Shown: in pieces, positions 1 to 7,216 of the stretch
How positions within the stretch are numbered: the stretch's first letter is position 1
Layout: each line of letters opens with the position of its first letter
Program-made: the position numbers and the translations under genes
Notes under the pieces: generated by a model
Seen by the model: the letters and a program-made list of their open reading frames with translations, nothing else
Database searches by the model: none
What the model was told of the DNA's origin: nothing
Source of the DNA: an uncultured Bacilli bacterium
GTDB lineage: Bacteria; Bacillota_I; Bacilli_A; RFN20; CAG-826
Length of the DNA stretch: 23,270 nt
Reading direction: 5' to 3'
NCBI GenBank assembly: GCA_944342125.1
Contig: CALVMF010000010.1
Location: forward strand, 1-23,270

Positions 1-509
1 GATTAAAGGTTGGCGATAAAATCGTCTCTGGCGAAAATGTTGATATCGTAGTTGGTAATGCTTTACCACTTAAGAACATTCCAGAAGGTACCTTCATTCA
101 TAACATTGAGCTTAAACCTTTAAAAGGTGGTCAACTTTGTAGAAGTGCTGGTTGCGCTGCTCAAATCCTTGGTAAAGATGGAAAATACGTTATCTTAAGA
201 CTTCAAAGTGGTGAAACACGTAAGGTCTTAGGCGAATGTAAAGCAACTATCGGAACCGTCGGAAATGAAGATTGGAACCTTGTTAACTTCGGTAAAGCTG
301 GTAAAACAAGATGGTATGGAATTAGACCTACCGTTAGAGGTAGCGCTATGAACCCACCAGATCACCCACACGGTGGTGGTGAAGGTAAGTGTCCTGTTGG
401 ACGTGATGCACCACGTACCCCATGGGGTAAGAGAGCTCTTGGTGTCAAGACTAGAAAGACAAAGAAAGCTTCTAGCAAGTTAATCATCAAGAGAAGAAAT
501 GATAAATAG
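1..509 (+). CDS. rplB: 50S ribosomal protein L2, 3' part
   Basis: This is the C-terminal 168 codons of L2, open at the left edge and ending with TAG. L2 binds 23S rRNA and supports the peptidyl transferase centre and subunit joining. The reading frame contains the signature NPPDHPHGGGEGK, which includes the conserved histidine linked to peptidyl transfer, and ends in the usual basic Lys/Arg tail. Bacterial L2 is normally about 275 residues, so roughly 60% is present. The downstream rpsS gene is 18 bases away with its own ribosome binding site, the normal S10-operon order. Identity is certain; only the N-terminus is outside the window. Confidence 0.97.
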   Translation, partial: LKVGDKIVSGENVDIVVGNALPLKNIPEGTFIHNIELKPLKGGQLCRSAGCAAQILGKDGKYVILRLQSGETRKVLGECKATIGTVGNEDWNLVNFGKAGKTRWYGIRPTVRGSAMNPPDHPHGGGEGKCPVGRDAPRTPWGKRALGVKTRKTKKASSKLIIKRRNDK

Positions 510-527
510 AGAAAGGAGTGAAGGAAA

Positions 528-836
528 ATGGCACGTAGTTTGAAAAAAGGACCATTTGTTGACCAAAGTCTTATGGACAAGGTTGAAGCTTTAAATAAAG
601 CCAACAAAAAACAAGTCATTAAAACCTGGCAAAGAAGAAGTACTATCTTCCCAGAATTCGTTGAACACACTTTCGCTGTTTATAACGGACACACATTCAT
701 TACAGTTTATGTAACAGAAGATATGGTTGGACACAAATTAGGTGAATTTGCTCCAACCAGAACTTATAAAGGTCACTTCGGAAACAACGCCGAAGATAAA
801 GCAGCCGCAATGAAAGCCGCTGGTATTAAGAAATAA
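528..836 (+). CDS. rpsS: 30S ribosomal protein S19
   Basis: S19 sits in the 30S head next to S13 and contacts the A-site tRNA region. The 102-residue product opens with the family hallmark MARSLKKGPFVD and contains the conserved block around GHKLGEFAPTRTYKGH. The family is usually about 92 residues; the extra length is an Ala/Lys-rich C-terminal tail (about residues 90-102). An AGGAG ribosome binding site at 514-518 lies 9 bases before the ATG. It is flanked by rplB and rplV as expected. Confidence 0.97.
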   Translation: MARSLKKGPFVDQSLMDKVEALNKANKKQVIKTWQRRSTIFPEFVEHTFAVYNGHTFITVYVTEDMVGHKLGEFAPTRTYKGHFGNNAEDKAAAMKAAGIKK

Positions 837-849
837 GTAGGAGGAAGTT

Positions 850-1488
850 ATGGCAGAAACAAAGAAAACTACAAAAAAAGTAGCTGAAACTGAAACTGAA
901 AAAGAAACTAAACCAGCAGCTAAAAAAAGTGCTGCAAAAAAGACAACTTCAACTGCTAAAAAGACCACAACTAAAAAAGCTAGTGCAAAAGTAGAAGAAA
1001 AAGTTGAAAAGGTTGAAGAAGTTAAAAAAGTAGAAAAAGCTCCTAAAGCTAAAAAAGCTGTTAAGGAAGAAGCAAAGGAAGCTAAAAAAGAAGCTAAAGT
1101 TACTAAAAAGGCTCAAAAAGAAGAAGCTAAGAAACCTGCAAAACCTACAGTTACTGAAGCTTATGCTAAAGCCTTAAATGTTAAAGTCACTCCTCGTAAA
1201 GCAAGACTTGTCATTGATCTTGTTAGAGGAAAAGATTGTGATGAAGCCCTTGGTATTCTTTATAACGTCAATCGTAGAGCTTCCCGTCCTGTCGCTAAAG
1301 TCATCGCTTCAGCTATGGCAAATGCAACAAATAACTTCAATATGAACGAAGATAAATTATATGTTGCTTCTATTCAAGCAAGTGATGGTGTCAAGATGAG
1401 AAGATACCTTCCACGTGCTAAAGGTAGCGCTTCAGGAATGGTTAAGAGATTCTGTAATATCTATGTTACAGTTAAGGAAAGAAATTAA
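850..1488 (+). CDS. rplV: 50S ribosomal protein L22 with long Lys/Ala-rich N-terminal extension
   Basis: Residues from about 103 to 212 are a complete L22, including the conserved TPRKARLV start and the RRYLPRAKGSASG beta-hairpin loop that lines the peptide exit tunnel. L22 is normally about 110-118 residues. Here a further 100 or so residues precede it, made almost only of Lys, Ala, Glu, Thr and Val with KK-A-KK spacing like histone H1 tails, and alternating basic and acidic stretches. The ATG at 850 follows an AGGAGG site (839-844) at ideal spacing, and no comparable site precedes an internal start, so the extension appears to be translated. It is predicted to be disordered and could reach along the ribosome surface or bind rRNA. 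The first 24 bases are identical to the start of rplE. Confidence 0.95.
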   Translation: MAETKKTTKKVAETETEKETKPAAKKSAAKKTTSTAKKTTTKKASAKVEEKVEKVEEVKKVEKAPKAKKAVKEEAKEAKKEAKVTKKAQKEEAKKPAKPTVTEAYAKALNVKVTPRKARLVIDLVRGKDCDEALGILYNVNRRASRPVAKVIASAMANATNNFNMNEDKLYVASIQASDGVKMRRYLPRAKGSASGMVKRFCNIYVTVKERN

Positions 1489-1498
1489 GGAGTAGAAT

Positions 1499-2191
1499 AT
1501 GGGTCAAAAAGTTAATCCAGTAGGAATGAGAATTGGTTTAAACAAAAACTGGAACTCAAGATGGTTTGCTAACGACAAAGATTATTCTCGCTTCTTAGTT
1601 GAAGATATTAAGATTAGAGAATTTCTCGAAAAGAAAATTGGAAAAGATTCCCAACTTTCTCACGTCGAAATCGAAAGAAAAAAGAACGATAAAGGTTATT
1701 TTGTAAGAGTTATTGTCTGCGTTGCAAAACCTGGAACAGTAATTGGTCAAAAAGGTGAAAACATCAATAAATTAACTGAAGCTTTAGTAAAAATGTTACA
1801 TTGCTCAGTCAAAATTGATGTCGTTGAAGTCAAACAACCTTACTTAGATGCACGTATTGTTGCTGATCAAATCTGCCAACAACTCGAAGCACGTGCTTCC
1901 TTCAGAATTGTTCAAAAGAAAGCTATTGCTCAAGTTAGAAAAGCTGGAGCAAAAGGATGTAAAACTGCAGTCAGCGGTCGTTTAGCTGGCGCAGATATTG
2001 CTCGTACTGAAGGTTATAAAGAAGGTACAATGGCAATCAATACTCTTGTAAGCGATATCGATTATTCTTGTAGAGAAGCAATGACTACCTATGGTAAGCT
2101 CGGTGTTAAAATCTGGATTTGCCGCGGTGAAAAAGAAATCGGTGCAAGAATAAGCGAACCTGAGACAAACAATCGTAAGAAAGGAGAATAA
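1499..2191 (+). CDS. rpsC: 30S ribosomal protein S3
   Basis: S3 forms part of the mRNA entry tunnel on the 30S subunit. The 230-residue product begins MGQKVNPVGMRIG, typical of S3. It carries a type II KH domain with the GxxG loop in GTVIGQKGENINKL (about residues 80-93), and a C-terminal domain ending with the conserved GVKIWICRGE segment. Length is normal for Bacilli (about 218-230). An AAGGAG site lies at the rplV stop codon, 10 bases before the ATG. Confidence 0.97.
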   Translation: MGQKVNPVGMRIGLNKNWNSRWFANDKDYSRFLVEDIKIREFLEKKIGKDSQLSHVEIERKKNDKGYFVRVIVCVAKPGTVIGQKGENINKLTEALVKMLHCSVKIDVVEVKQPYLDARIVADQICQQLEARASFRIVQKKAIAQVRKAGAKGCKTAVSGRLAGADIARTEGYKEGTMAINTLVSDIDYSCREAMTTYGKLGVKIWICRGEKEIGARISEPETNNRKKGE

Positions 2192-2193
2192 CT

Positions 2194-2613
2194 ATGTTAC
2201 AACCAAAAAGAACAAAGTATAGACGTCCACATATTATAAGATATGAAGGACTTTCTAAAGGTGGTAATACTGTTGCTTTCGGAGAGTTTGGTCTACAAGC
2301 AACTAGCGGAAATTGGGTGAGCGATCGCCAAATTGAAGCCTGCAGAGTCGTCTTATCAAGATATACAAAACGTGAAGGTAAAATCTATATTAGAATTTTC
2401 CCTCACCTCGCAAAAACTAAAAAACCAGCTGAAGTCCGTATGGGTTCTGGTAAAGGTTCTCCAGAATACTGGGTCGCAGTCGTTAAAAAGAACAGAGTTA
2501 TGTTCGAAATTGGTGGTGTAGCTCCTGAAATTGCTAAAGAAGCATTAAGACAAGCTAGCTACAAACTTCCACTTCAATGTAAAGTTGTCGAAAGAAATAA
2601 GGAGGCTAAATAG
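2194..2613 (+). CDS. rplP: 50S ribosomal protein L16
   Basis: L16 helps position the A-site tRNA on the 50S subunit and is a late assembly protein. The 139-residue product begins MLQPKRTKYRRPH and contains the conserved RIFPHLAKTKKPAEVRMGSGKG loop (given here as its key run RIFPH...RMGSGKG, about residues 67-88). Length is typical. It starts 2 bases after the rpsC stop codon, and its ribosome binding site (AAAGGAG) lies inside the end of rpsC, so the two are probably translationally coupled. Confidence 0.97.
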   Translation: MLQPKRTKYRRPHIIRYEGLSKGGNTVAFGEFGLQATSGNWVSDRQIEACRVVLSRYTKREGKIYIRIFPHLAKTKKPAEVRMGSGKGSPEYWVAVVKKNRVMFEIGGVAPEIAKEALRQASYKLPLQCKVVERNKEAK

Positions 2614-2616
2614 TTT

Positions 2617-2826
2617 ATGAAAATTAAAGAAGTAAGAGAATTATCTTCTGAAGAATTGAATAATCAAGTTTACTCCTTAAAAGAACAATTATTTAACTTA
2701 AGAAGAAAGAAAGCTGTCGGACAACTCGAAAACTTAAATGAAATTAAAAGAGTTAGAAAAGACATCGCACGCGTATATACAGTCTTAAGAGAAAAAGAAC
2801 TCGGCATGAGTAAGGAAGGTAAGTAA
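2617..2826 (+). CDS. rpmC: 50S ribosomal protein L29
   Basis: L29 is a small two-helix protein near the peptide exit site, where trigger factor and the signal recognition particle dock. The 69-residue product contains the family pattern with ELNNQVYSLKEQLFNLRRKK followed by the second helix around RVRKDIARVYTVLREKE. Length is typical (60-70). Its AAGGAGG site lies inside the last codons of rplP, three bases separate the two genes, and rpsQ follows 2 bases later. Confidence 0.96.
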   Translation: MKIKEVRELSSEELNNQVYSLKEQLFNLRRKKAVGQLENLNEIKRVRKDIARVYTVLREKELGMSKEGK

Positions 2827-2828
2827 TT

Positions 2829-3170
2829 ATGAACCGTAGAAAGAAAATTACTGGTGTTGTTACAAGTGCTAAAACACCAAAAACCATCACAGTTATGGTT
2901 GAAGGTTATAGAAAACATCCAAAGTATAAGAAAAGAGTTCAATTCAGACATAAATATTATGCTCACGATGAATTAAATGAAGCTAAAGTCGGCGATACAG
3001 TCACGATTGAAGAATCAAGACCACTCTCTGCTTTAAAAAGATTCAGATTAGTCTCAATCGATAAAAAAGCAGTTGAAGATATTAAGATCGCTGAAAGTGA
3101 AGAATTAAAAGAAGTCCTTCACGAAGAAAAAGCTGAAGAAAGTAAGGAAGAAACAAAGGAGGCCGAATAG
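2829..3170 (+). CDS. rpsQ: 30S ribosomal protein S17 with acidic C-terminal tail
   Basis: Residues 1 to about 82 are a normal S17 (OB fold, early 16S rRNA binder) with the conserved KTITVMVE, HPKYKKR and ESRPLSALKRFRLV segments. S17 usually has about 85 residues. Here some 31 more follow, almost half of them Glu, ending in EETKEAE. This strongly acidic tail is unusual on a protein that packs against 16S rRNA, so it probably projects into solvent. The ribosome binding site of rplN (AAGGAGG) overlaps the tail codons. Identity of the core is certain; the role of the tail is unknown. Confidence 0.96.
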   Translation: MNRRKKITGVVTSAKTPKTITVMVEGYRKHPKYKKRVQFRHKYYAHDELNEAKVGDTVTIEESRPLSALKRFRLVSIDKKAVEDIKIAESEELKEVLHEEKAEESKEETKEAE

Positions 3171-3172
3171 TT

Positions 3173-3547
3173 ATGATACATACTGAAACTAATCTTGTTG
3201 TAGCAGACAATAGCGGTGCTCGTGTTGTTAGAGTATTCAGAATCTATGGCGGAAGCCATAGAAAAACCTGCTCAGTTGGTGATATCGTTCAATGTGCTGT
3301 TAAAGACGCAATTCCTAATGGAAAAGTTAAAAAGAGCGATGTTGTCAAAGCAGTTATCGTAAGAACAAGCTATCCACTTGAAAGAAAGGATGGCTCAACA
3401 ATTAGATTCGATGATAATGCTTGCGTTATCATCAACGAAGATAAGACACCAGTTGGTACTCGTGTCTTCGGACCTGTCGCTAGAGAGCTCCGTGAAAAAG
3501 GTGAAACTTTTATGAAAATCGTCTCTTTAGCTAACGAAGTCTTATAA
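3173..3547 (+). CDS. rplN: 50S ribosomal protein L14
   Basis: L14 lies at the subunit interface, forms bridge B8 and is the docking site of the silencing factor RsfS. The 124-residue product shows the conserved VADNSGARVVRVFRI, the DNACVIIN segment and the GTRVFGPVARELRE signature. Length matches the family (about 122). The start follows a GGAGG site embedded in the end of rpsQ. Confidence 0.97.
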   Translation: MIHTETNLVVADNSGARVVRVFRIYGGSHRKTCSVGDIVQCAVKDAIPNGKVKKSDVVKAVIVRTSYPLERKDGSTIRFDDNACVIINEDKTPVGTRVFGPVARELREKGETFMKIVSLANEVL

Positions 3548-3561
3548 GGAGGTAAAAGGAT

Positions 3562-3873
3562 ATGAAACTTGTTAAAGGTGATAAAGTAATCGTTATCTCT
3601 GGTAAAGACAAAGGCAAAATCGGTAATATCCAAAAAGCTCTTCCAAAAGAACATAAGGTTATTGTCGATGGAGTTAACGTTCGTAAAAAACACGTTAAGC
3701 CAAGCCAAACTAATCCTGAAGGAAGCATCCAAGAAATCTTCGCTCCAATCGATGTAAGCAATGTTATGTATTACGATGAAAAGAGCAAAAAAGGTTCCCG
3801 TATTGGATATAAATTCAATAAGGATGGCAAAAAAGTTAGAGTTTTAAAACTTAACGGCAAAGAAGTTAAATAG
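3562..3873 (+). CDS. rplX: 50S ribosomal protein L24
   Basis: L24 is one of the first proteins to bind 23S rRNA during assembly and ends up near the exit tunnel. The 103-residue product starts with the KOW motif (KGDKVIVISGKDKGKIG, about residues 5-21) and contains the conserved VDGVNVRKKHVKP block. Length is normal. An AAGGAGG site (3547-3553) precedes the ATG by 8 bases, and rplE follows after 11 bases. Confidence 0.97.
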   Translation: MKLVKGDKVIVISGKDKGKIGNIQKALPKEHKVIVDGVNVRKKHVKPSQTNPEGSIQEIFAPIDVSNVMYYDEKSKKGSRIGYKFNKDGKKVRVLKLNGKEVK

Positions 3874-3884
3874 AGGAGAAAGTT

Positions 3885-4550
3885 ATGGCAGAAACAAAGA
3901 AAACTACAGCTACAGCAAAAAAGACAACTAAAACTGCTGCTCCTAAAAAAGAAGCAACTAAGGTTGTTAAAGAAGCTGCAACTTCTAAAGGACATAAAGC
4001 TCCTAACAAAACTACAAGATTACTTGAATTATACAATTCTGAAATTAAAGCTAATTTAATGAAAGAATTCGAATATAAATCAGTAATGCAAGTCCCAGCT
4101 TTAAATAAGATTGTTGTCAATATCGGTGTTGGCGATGCTACACAAGATAAGAAAAGACTTGAAGAAGCAGTTGAAGAACTCGCTTTAATTACAGGTCAAA
4201 AGCCAATCATCACTAAAGCTAAAAAATCAATCGCAACCTTTAAATTAAGAGAAGGTGAACCAATCGGTTGTAAAGTAACTTTAAGAGGAATCAGAATGTA
4301 TGAGTTCTTCGATAAACTCGTATCAATCGCTCTTCCAAGAGTTAGAGACTTCCGTGGTGTAAGTAAAAACGCATTTGATGGCAGAGGAAATTATACACTT
4401 GGTGTTAAAGAACAATTAATCTTCCCTGAAATCAATTATGATAAAGTTCAAAAAGTTAGAGGTATGGACATCATTATGGTTACAACCGCTAACAGTGATG
4501 AAGAAGCTTACGCCCTTCTTAAGGCACTTGGAATGCCATTCAATAAATAA
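3885..4550 (+). CDS. rplE: 50S ribosomal protein L5 with Lys/Ala-rich N-terminal extension
   Basis: L5 binds 5S rRNA and forms bridge B1b to the 30S head. The core, from about residue 44 (TRLLELYNSEI) to 221, contains the conserved VMQVPALNKIVVNIGVGDA, the GQKPIITKAKKSIATFKLREG region and the DGRGNYTLGVKEQ signature, and matches the usual length of about 179. An extra 43 N-terminal residues, rich in Lys, Thr and Ala, start with MAETKKTT exactly as in L22. The ATG has a GAGGAG site 6-11 bases upstream, so this start is well supported. The extension looks disordered and basic. Confidence 0.96.
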   Translation: MAETKKTTATAKKTTKTAAPKKEATKVVKEAATSKGHKAPNKTTRLLELYNSEIKANLMKEFEYKSVMQVPALNKIVVNIGVGDATQDKKRLEEAVEELALITGQKPIITKAKKSIATFKLREGEPIGCKVTLRGIRMYEFFDKLVSIALPRVRDFRGVSKNAFDGRGNYTLGVKEQLIFPEINYDKVQKVRGMDIIMVTTANSDEEAYALLKALGMPFNK

Positions 4551-4561
4551 GAGGTGAAAAT

Positions 4562-4747
4562 ATGGCAAAAACTAGTTTAAAGGTTAAACAATCTAGACCT
4601 CAAAAATTCAAGGTCAGAGAATATACACGTTGCAAAAGATGTGGAAGACCTCACTCTGTTTATTCAAAGTTCGGTCTTTGCAGAATTTGTTTAAGAGAAC
4701 TTGCCTATAAAGGTGAGATTCCAGGAATGAAGAAATCTTCATGGTAA
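4562..4747 (+). CDS. rpsZ: 30S ribosomal protein S14, zinc-binding type Z
   Basis: This is the short, zinc-containing form of S14, which sits in the 30S head and assembles late. The 61-residue length is exact for the type, and the four zinc ligands C24, C27, C40 and C43 form two CxxC pairs. The C-terminus ends in the standard GEIPGMKKSSW. A GAGGTG site precedes the ATG. Species that regulate zinc also carry a cysteine-free 89-residue paralogue; none is in this window. Confidence 0.97.
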   Translation: MAKTSLKVKQSRPQKFKVREYTRCKRCGRPHSVYSKFGLCRICLRELAYKGEIPGMKKSSW

Positions 4748-4763
4748 TTAGGAGGAATAGACG

Positions 4764-5162
4764 ATGCATCAAGATCCAATAGCAGATATGCTTACTAGAA
4801 TCAGAAACGCAAATGCTTTACATCATGAATCCGTTTCTATCCCTTCTAGTAAAATCAAATTAAATATAGTTAAAATTTTACTCGATGAAGGCTTTATCAC
4901 TTCCTATAAAGAAGTTGTGACCGAAGAAGGACACAAAAACATCGAAGTAGTCTTAAAATATGGTCCAAATGGCGAAAAAGTCATTTCTGGATTAAAGAGA
5001 ATTTCAAAGCCAGGTTTAAGAGTTACTGCTGATAGCAAACACATTCCTTACGTTTTAAGAGGACTTGGAATCGCTATCATCTCAACAAGCAAAGGCTTAT
5101 TAACTGATAAGGGATGTAGACAAAATAACGTCGGTGGCGAAGTTATTTGTTACGTTTGGTAA
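4764..5162 (+). CDS. rpsH: 30S ribosomal protein S8
   Basis: S8 binds helix 21 of 16S rRNA; in some bacteria it also represses its own operon. The 132-residue product shows the typical DPIADMLTRIRNA start, the KRISKPGLRV segment and a C-terminal GLLTDKGCRQNNVGGEVIC block that corresponds to the family's rRNA-binding end. Length is normal. The ribosome binding site is AGGAGG, 7-12 bases upstream. Confidence 0.97.
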   Translation: MHQDPIADMLTRIRNANALHHESVSIPSSKIKLNIVKILLDEGFITSYKEVVTEEGHKNIEVVLKYGPNGEKVISGLKRISKPGLRVTADSKHIPYVLRGLGIAIISTSKGLLTDKGCRQNNVGGEVICYVW

Positions 5163-5177
5163 TAGGAGGGTAAGATT

Positions 5178-5741
5178 ATGTCACGTATTGGAAATAAAAT
5201 TATCACTATACCAGAAGGTCTTACAGTTACATTAAGCGAAGGACTTGTCGATATTAAAGGTAAATTTGGTGAAGATAAGATCGCTTTTGACAAAAACGCT
5301 ATCTCAGTTGAACTTAAAGATGGTGTCTTAACTGTTAAAAGAGCAAACGATACTAAGCCAGTTAAAGAAATGCATGGTACAATTCGTGCTTTAATTAATA
5401 ACGCTTGCATCGGTTGCCACGAAGGTTTCACTAAAAAACTTGCTCTTGTTGGTATCGGTTACCGTGCTGAAATGAAGGGCAAAGACCTTGTAATGCATAT
5501 TGGCTATTCTCACGCCGTTACTATTACACCTTTAGAAGGAGTTACAATCAAAGTTATTGAATCCAAATCTAAAGATGTCAACGCTTATGTTGAAGTCAGC
5601 GGTTCTGACAAATTCAAAGTCGGACAAGTCGCTGCTCAAATTAGAGAAAAACGTAAACCAGAACCATATCTTGGTAAAGGTATCAGATATGTTGATGAAG
5701 TTATCCTCCGTAAAGAAGGAAAACGTGCTGGTAAGAAATAA
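5178..5741 (+). CDS. rplF: 50S ribosomal protein L6
   Basis: L6 lies near the factor-binding centre of the 50S subunit. The 187-residue product begins MSRIGNKIITIPEG and ends with the conserved EPYLGKGIRYVDEVILRKEGK pattern (key residues PYLGKGI and the basic tail). It has two tandem L6 domains, and the length is slightly above the usual 178. An AGGAGG site precedes the start. It lies between rpsH and rplR, the standard spc order. Confidence 0.97.
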   Translation: MSRIGNKIITIPEGLTVTLSEGLVDIKGKFGEDKIAFDKNAISVELKDGVLTVKRANDTKPVKEMHGTIRALINNACIGCHEGFTKKLALVGIGYRAEMKGKDLVMHIGYSHAVTITPLEGVTIKVIESKSKDVNAYVEVSGSDKFKVGQVAAQIREKRKPEPYLGKGIRYVDEVILRKEGKRAGKK

Positions 5742-5754
5742 TAGGAGTTGATGT

Positions 5755-6111
5755 ATGATTAGTAAAATTGATAAGAACACTGCAAGAAAAAGAAAACACC
5801 TCAGAGTTCGTAAAAAGATCAGTGGAACAGCTTCTACTCCTAGACTTTGCGTATTTAGATCAAACAAGAACATCGCTGTTCAAGTAATCGATGATACAAA
5901 AGGTGTAACACTTCTTAGCTCTTCATCCGTTGAACTTAAGTTAACTAATGGAAATAACATTGAAGGCGCTAAAGCTGTAGGAAACGATATTGCTAAAAAA
6001 TGCTTAGCAAAAGGCATTGAAAAAGTCGTTTTTGATAGAGGTGGATATATCTACCATGGTCGTGTTAAAGCTCTTGCTGAAAGCGCAAGAGAAGGCGGCT
6101 TAAAATTCTAA
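5755..6111 (+). CDS. rplR: 50S ribosomal protein L18
   Basis: L18 joins L5 in the 5S rRNA complex of the central protuberance. The 118-residue product has the basic N-terminus RKRKHLRVRKKISG, the PRLCVFRSNKNI segment, and the C-terminal DRGGYIYHGRVKALAESARE signature. Length is typical (about 120). The start has a TAGGAG site 8-13 bases upstream, and rpsE follows 11 bases after the stop. Confidence 0.97.
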   Translation: MISKIDKNTARKRKHLRVRKKISGTASTPRLCVFRSNKNIAVQVIDDTKGVTLLSSSSVELKLTNGNNIEGAKAVGNDIAKKCLAKGIEKVVFDRGGYIYHGRVKALAESAREGGLKF

Positions 6112-6122
6112 GGAGATAGGTT

Positions 6123-6752
6123 ATGGAAGAAAATAAAGTTGTTGAAAACCCAACCGTAGAAGAAGTTAAAAACGAAGAAAATAACGCTTCCCAAGATGTA
6201 GCTCAAAAAGCTCCTGAAAAGAAGAGATTTAACAAAAATAAGAGATTTACAAAAGGACCTCGTAAAGAAGTTGTTAAAGAATACGAAGAAAGAGTTGTTG
6301 CTATTAACCGTGTCACCAAGGTCGTTAAGGGTGGTAAAAGAATGAAATTCTCCGCTCTTGTCGTCGTTGGAAATGGAAAAGGCAAATTTGGATTTGCTAC
6401 AGGAAAAAGTGGCGAAGTCCCAGATGCAATTAAAAAAGCAGTCGATAAAGCTAAAAAGAATTTAATTGATGTTGAAATCGTCAATGGTGGTACCTTAGCT
6501 CACGATACAATCGGAAAATTTGGTGCAACCAACGTCTTCTTAAAACCAGCTCCAGAAGGTACTGGAATTATCGCTGGTGGACCAGTTAGAGCAATTCTTG
6601 AATTAGCTGGTGTTAAAAACATCTACTCCAAAGTTTATGGAAGTAGAACCAAGATCAACATCATTAGAGCTACCGCAAGTGCTTTAAAAAATCAAAAAGA
6701 TTTCAAGAGCACAATGAGTTTACGTAAAGGAGGATTAAGCGATGTTAAATAA
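6123..6752 (+). CDS. rpsE: 30S ribosomal protein S5 with charged N-terminal extension
   Basis: S5 lines the mRNA entry channel and affects decoding fidelity. From about residue 50 the product is a standard S5: double-stranded RNA-binding-like domain (VVAINRVTKVVKGGKRMKF...), then the C-terminal domain with GTGIIAGGPVRAILELAGV. Bacterial S5 is about 166 residues; this one is 209. The extra N-terminus is acidic for about 30 residues (many Glu and Asn), then basic (KKRFNKNKRFTKGPRK). An AAGGAG site supports the start. Its last 11 bases overlap rplO, and the rplO ribosome binding site lies within its final codons. Confidence 0.96.
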   Translation: MEENKVVENPTVEEVKNEENNASQDVAQKAPEKKRFNKNKRFTKGPRKEVVKEYEERVVAINRVTKVVKGGKRMKFSALVVVGNGKGKFGFATGKSGEVPDAIKKAVDKAKKNLIDVEIVNGGTLAHDTIGKFGATNVFLKPAPEGTGIIAGGPVRAILELAGVKNIYSKVYGSRTKINIIRATASALKNQKDFKSTMSLRKGGLSDVK

Positions 6753-7182
6753 TCTTAAACCTACCGAAGGAAGTAGAAAAAGCAAGACCAGACGCTGCAG
6801 AGGTGCAGGAAGCGGTCTTGGTAAAAACGGCGGAAGCGGTTCAAAAGGACAAAATTCTAGAACTGGTGGCGGAGTAAGACTCGGATTTGAAGGTGGTCAA
6901 CTTCCACTCTTCAGACGTCTTCCAAAAAGAGGATTTAAAAATCACTGCCGTAAAGAATATGCAACTGTAAATGTTTCACTCTTTAATAGATTTAATGATG
7001 GTGAAGATGTTGATTTAACAAAACTCATCTCCCTTGGACTTGTTAGCAAAGAATTTTCTGGCTTAAAAGTCTTAGGAGAAGGTGAACTTACTAAAAAGGT
7101 TAACATTACCGCTGTCAAATTTTCAAAATCTGCTTTAGAAAAGATAGAAAAGTGTGGCGCAAAAGCAATTTTTAGTAAATAA
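6742..7182 (+). CDS. rplO: 50S ribosomal protein L15
   Basis: L15 is a late-assembly 50S protein with a long extended N-terminal arm that penetrates the rRNA. The 146-residue product shows the glycine-rich arm (RRCRGAGSGLGKNGGSGSKG, residues 17-36), then GQLPLFRRLPKRGF. The ATG overlaps the end of rpsE by 11 bases, with AAAGGAGG at 6726-6733 inside rpsE, so the two are probably coupled. The gene rpmD (L30), which normally separates rpsE and rplO, is absent. Confidence 0.97.
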   Translation: MLNNLKPTEGSRKSKTRRCRGAGSGLGKNGGSGSKGQNSRTGGGVRLGFEGGQLPLFRRLPKRGFKNHCRKEYATVNVSLFNRFNDGEDVDLTKLISLGLVSKEFSGLKVLGEGELTKKVNITAVKFSKSALEKIEKCGAKAIFSK

Positions 7183-7216
7183 TATATAAGTTGATATTTT
7201 TTTACTAAGGATTCAC

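Noticed and set aside
738..968. Minus-strand open frame opposite the L22 extension
   Set aside because: It is the complement of a Lys/Ala-rich coding stretch, giving an artificial Phe/Val-rich peptide; no ribosome binding site. Similar shadows lie opposite L5, S17 and L24.
850..1155. L22 extension as an assembly or frameshift artefact
   Set aside because: The frame is continuous, codon use matches the neighbours, and the only good ribosome binding site is at the long start.
7181..7203. Possible terminator or attenuator between rplO and secY
   Set aside because: AATAT/ATATT is only five A-T pairs before a T-run; too weak to call, and secY is normally cotranscribed.
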